Under the pieces are notes generated by a model, which did no database searches, had not been told where the DNA came from, and worked only from the letters and a program-made list of their open reading frames with translations. Shown here piece by piece: positions 63,795 through 64,000 of a stretch of 64,000 bases of DNA. The stretch is from Gordionus sp. m RMFG-2023 (taxonomy: Eukaryota; Nematomorpha; Gordioida; Chordodea; Parachordodidae): the NCBI RefSeq assembly GCF_954871325.1, contig NC_088776.1, forward strand, positions 34,272,508-34,336,507. The letters are read 5' to 3'. How positions within the stretch are numbered: position 1 is the stretch's first letter; every line of letters starts with the position of its first letter. A program made the position numbers and the translations under genes.

Positions 63795-64000
63795 CTAAAT
63801 TAATGTGTTTTAAAAAAATACTACTAAAATGAAATCCTAGCCTTTGTTAAGTCTTTAAAAAGAAGCTGTCCTGAAAAGTGGGGACAAGACATATCTAAAA
63901 AGGCAGATCTTTTGACCTTATCTATCATCCATTAATAATTCACTTAAAATAGTTTACCAATCTATGAGTTAAATAATAATTATTCAATGGCATCAAAATT

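Overview
This is about 64 kb of very AT-rich, intron-rich invertebrate animal DNA. It holds parts or all of four host genes, recognised exon by exon from protein similarity and splice phase, in introns and intergenic DNA filled with mobile elements. Animal origin follows from Integrator subunit 7, a dynein light intermediate chain and a corin-type Frizzled/LDLa/SRCR/trypsin protease. The GH18 chitinase fits an ecdysozoan or another chitin-using invertebrate. The phylum cannot be fixed from the sequence alone. No bacterial, plasmid or CRISPR features are present. || Layout. 128-11034 (+): C-terminal part of Integrator subunit 7, entering from the left edge. 11133-22793 (-): GH18 chitinase, catalytic domain in seven exons, with the signal-peptide exon not found. 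These two genes converge with only 98 bp between stop codons and appear to share one palindromic poly(A) signal. 22999-46083: intergenic region with a hAT element, several MITE families, a decayed Ty3/gypsy fossil, an unexplained coding-like patch near 35 kb, and about 10 kb of AT-rich DNA where I see no gene. 46084-60436 (+): complete corin-like type II transmembrane serine protease in about 13 exons. 61037 to beyond 63794 (-): C-terminal part of cytoplasmic dynein light intermediate chain, convergent with the corin-like gene. || Mobile DNA. At least eight hAT-type elements have matched terminal inverted repeats and 8-bp target duplications scoring 7/8 or 8/8; others are weaker. Most are non-autonomous and sit inside host introns, one hAT inside another. 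A piggyBac copy interrupted by a LINE fills the 4.5-kb protease intron. tRNA-derived SINE copies lie in the INTS7 and chitinase introns. || The host genes are housekeeping or secreted/surface functions (3' processing of snRNA, chitin hydrolysis, surface proteolysis, dynein cargo adaptor binding) and do not form a pathway. I see no clear new biological system. The most unusual points are the shared poly(A) palindrome, the density and nesting of hAT elements, the candidate alternative INTS7 last exon with a tandem 15-codon repeat, and the unassigned coding-like patch at 34.7-35.4 kb.
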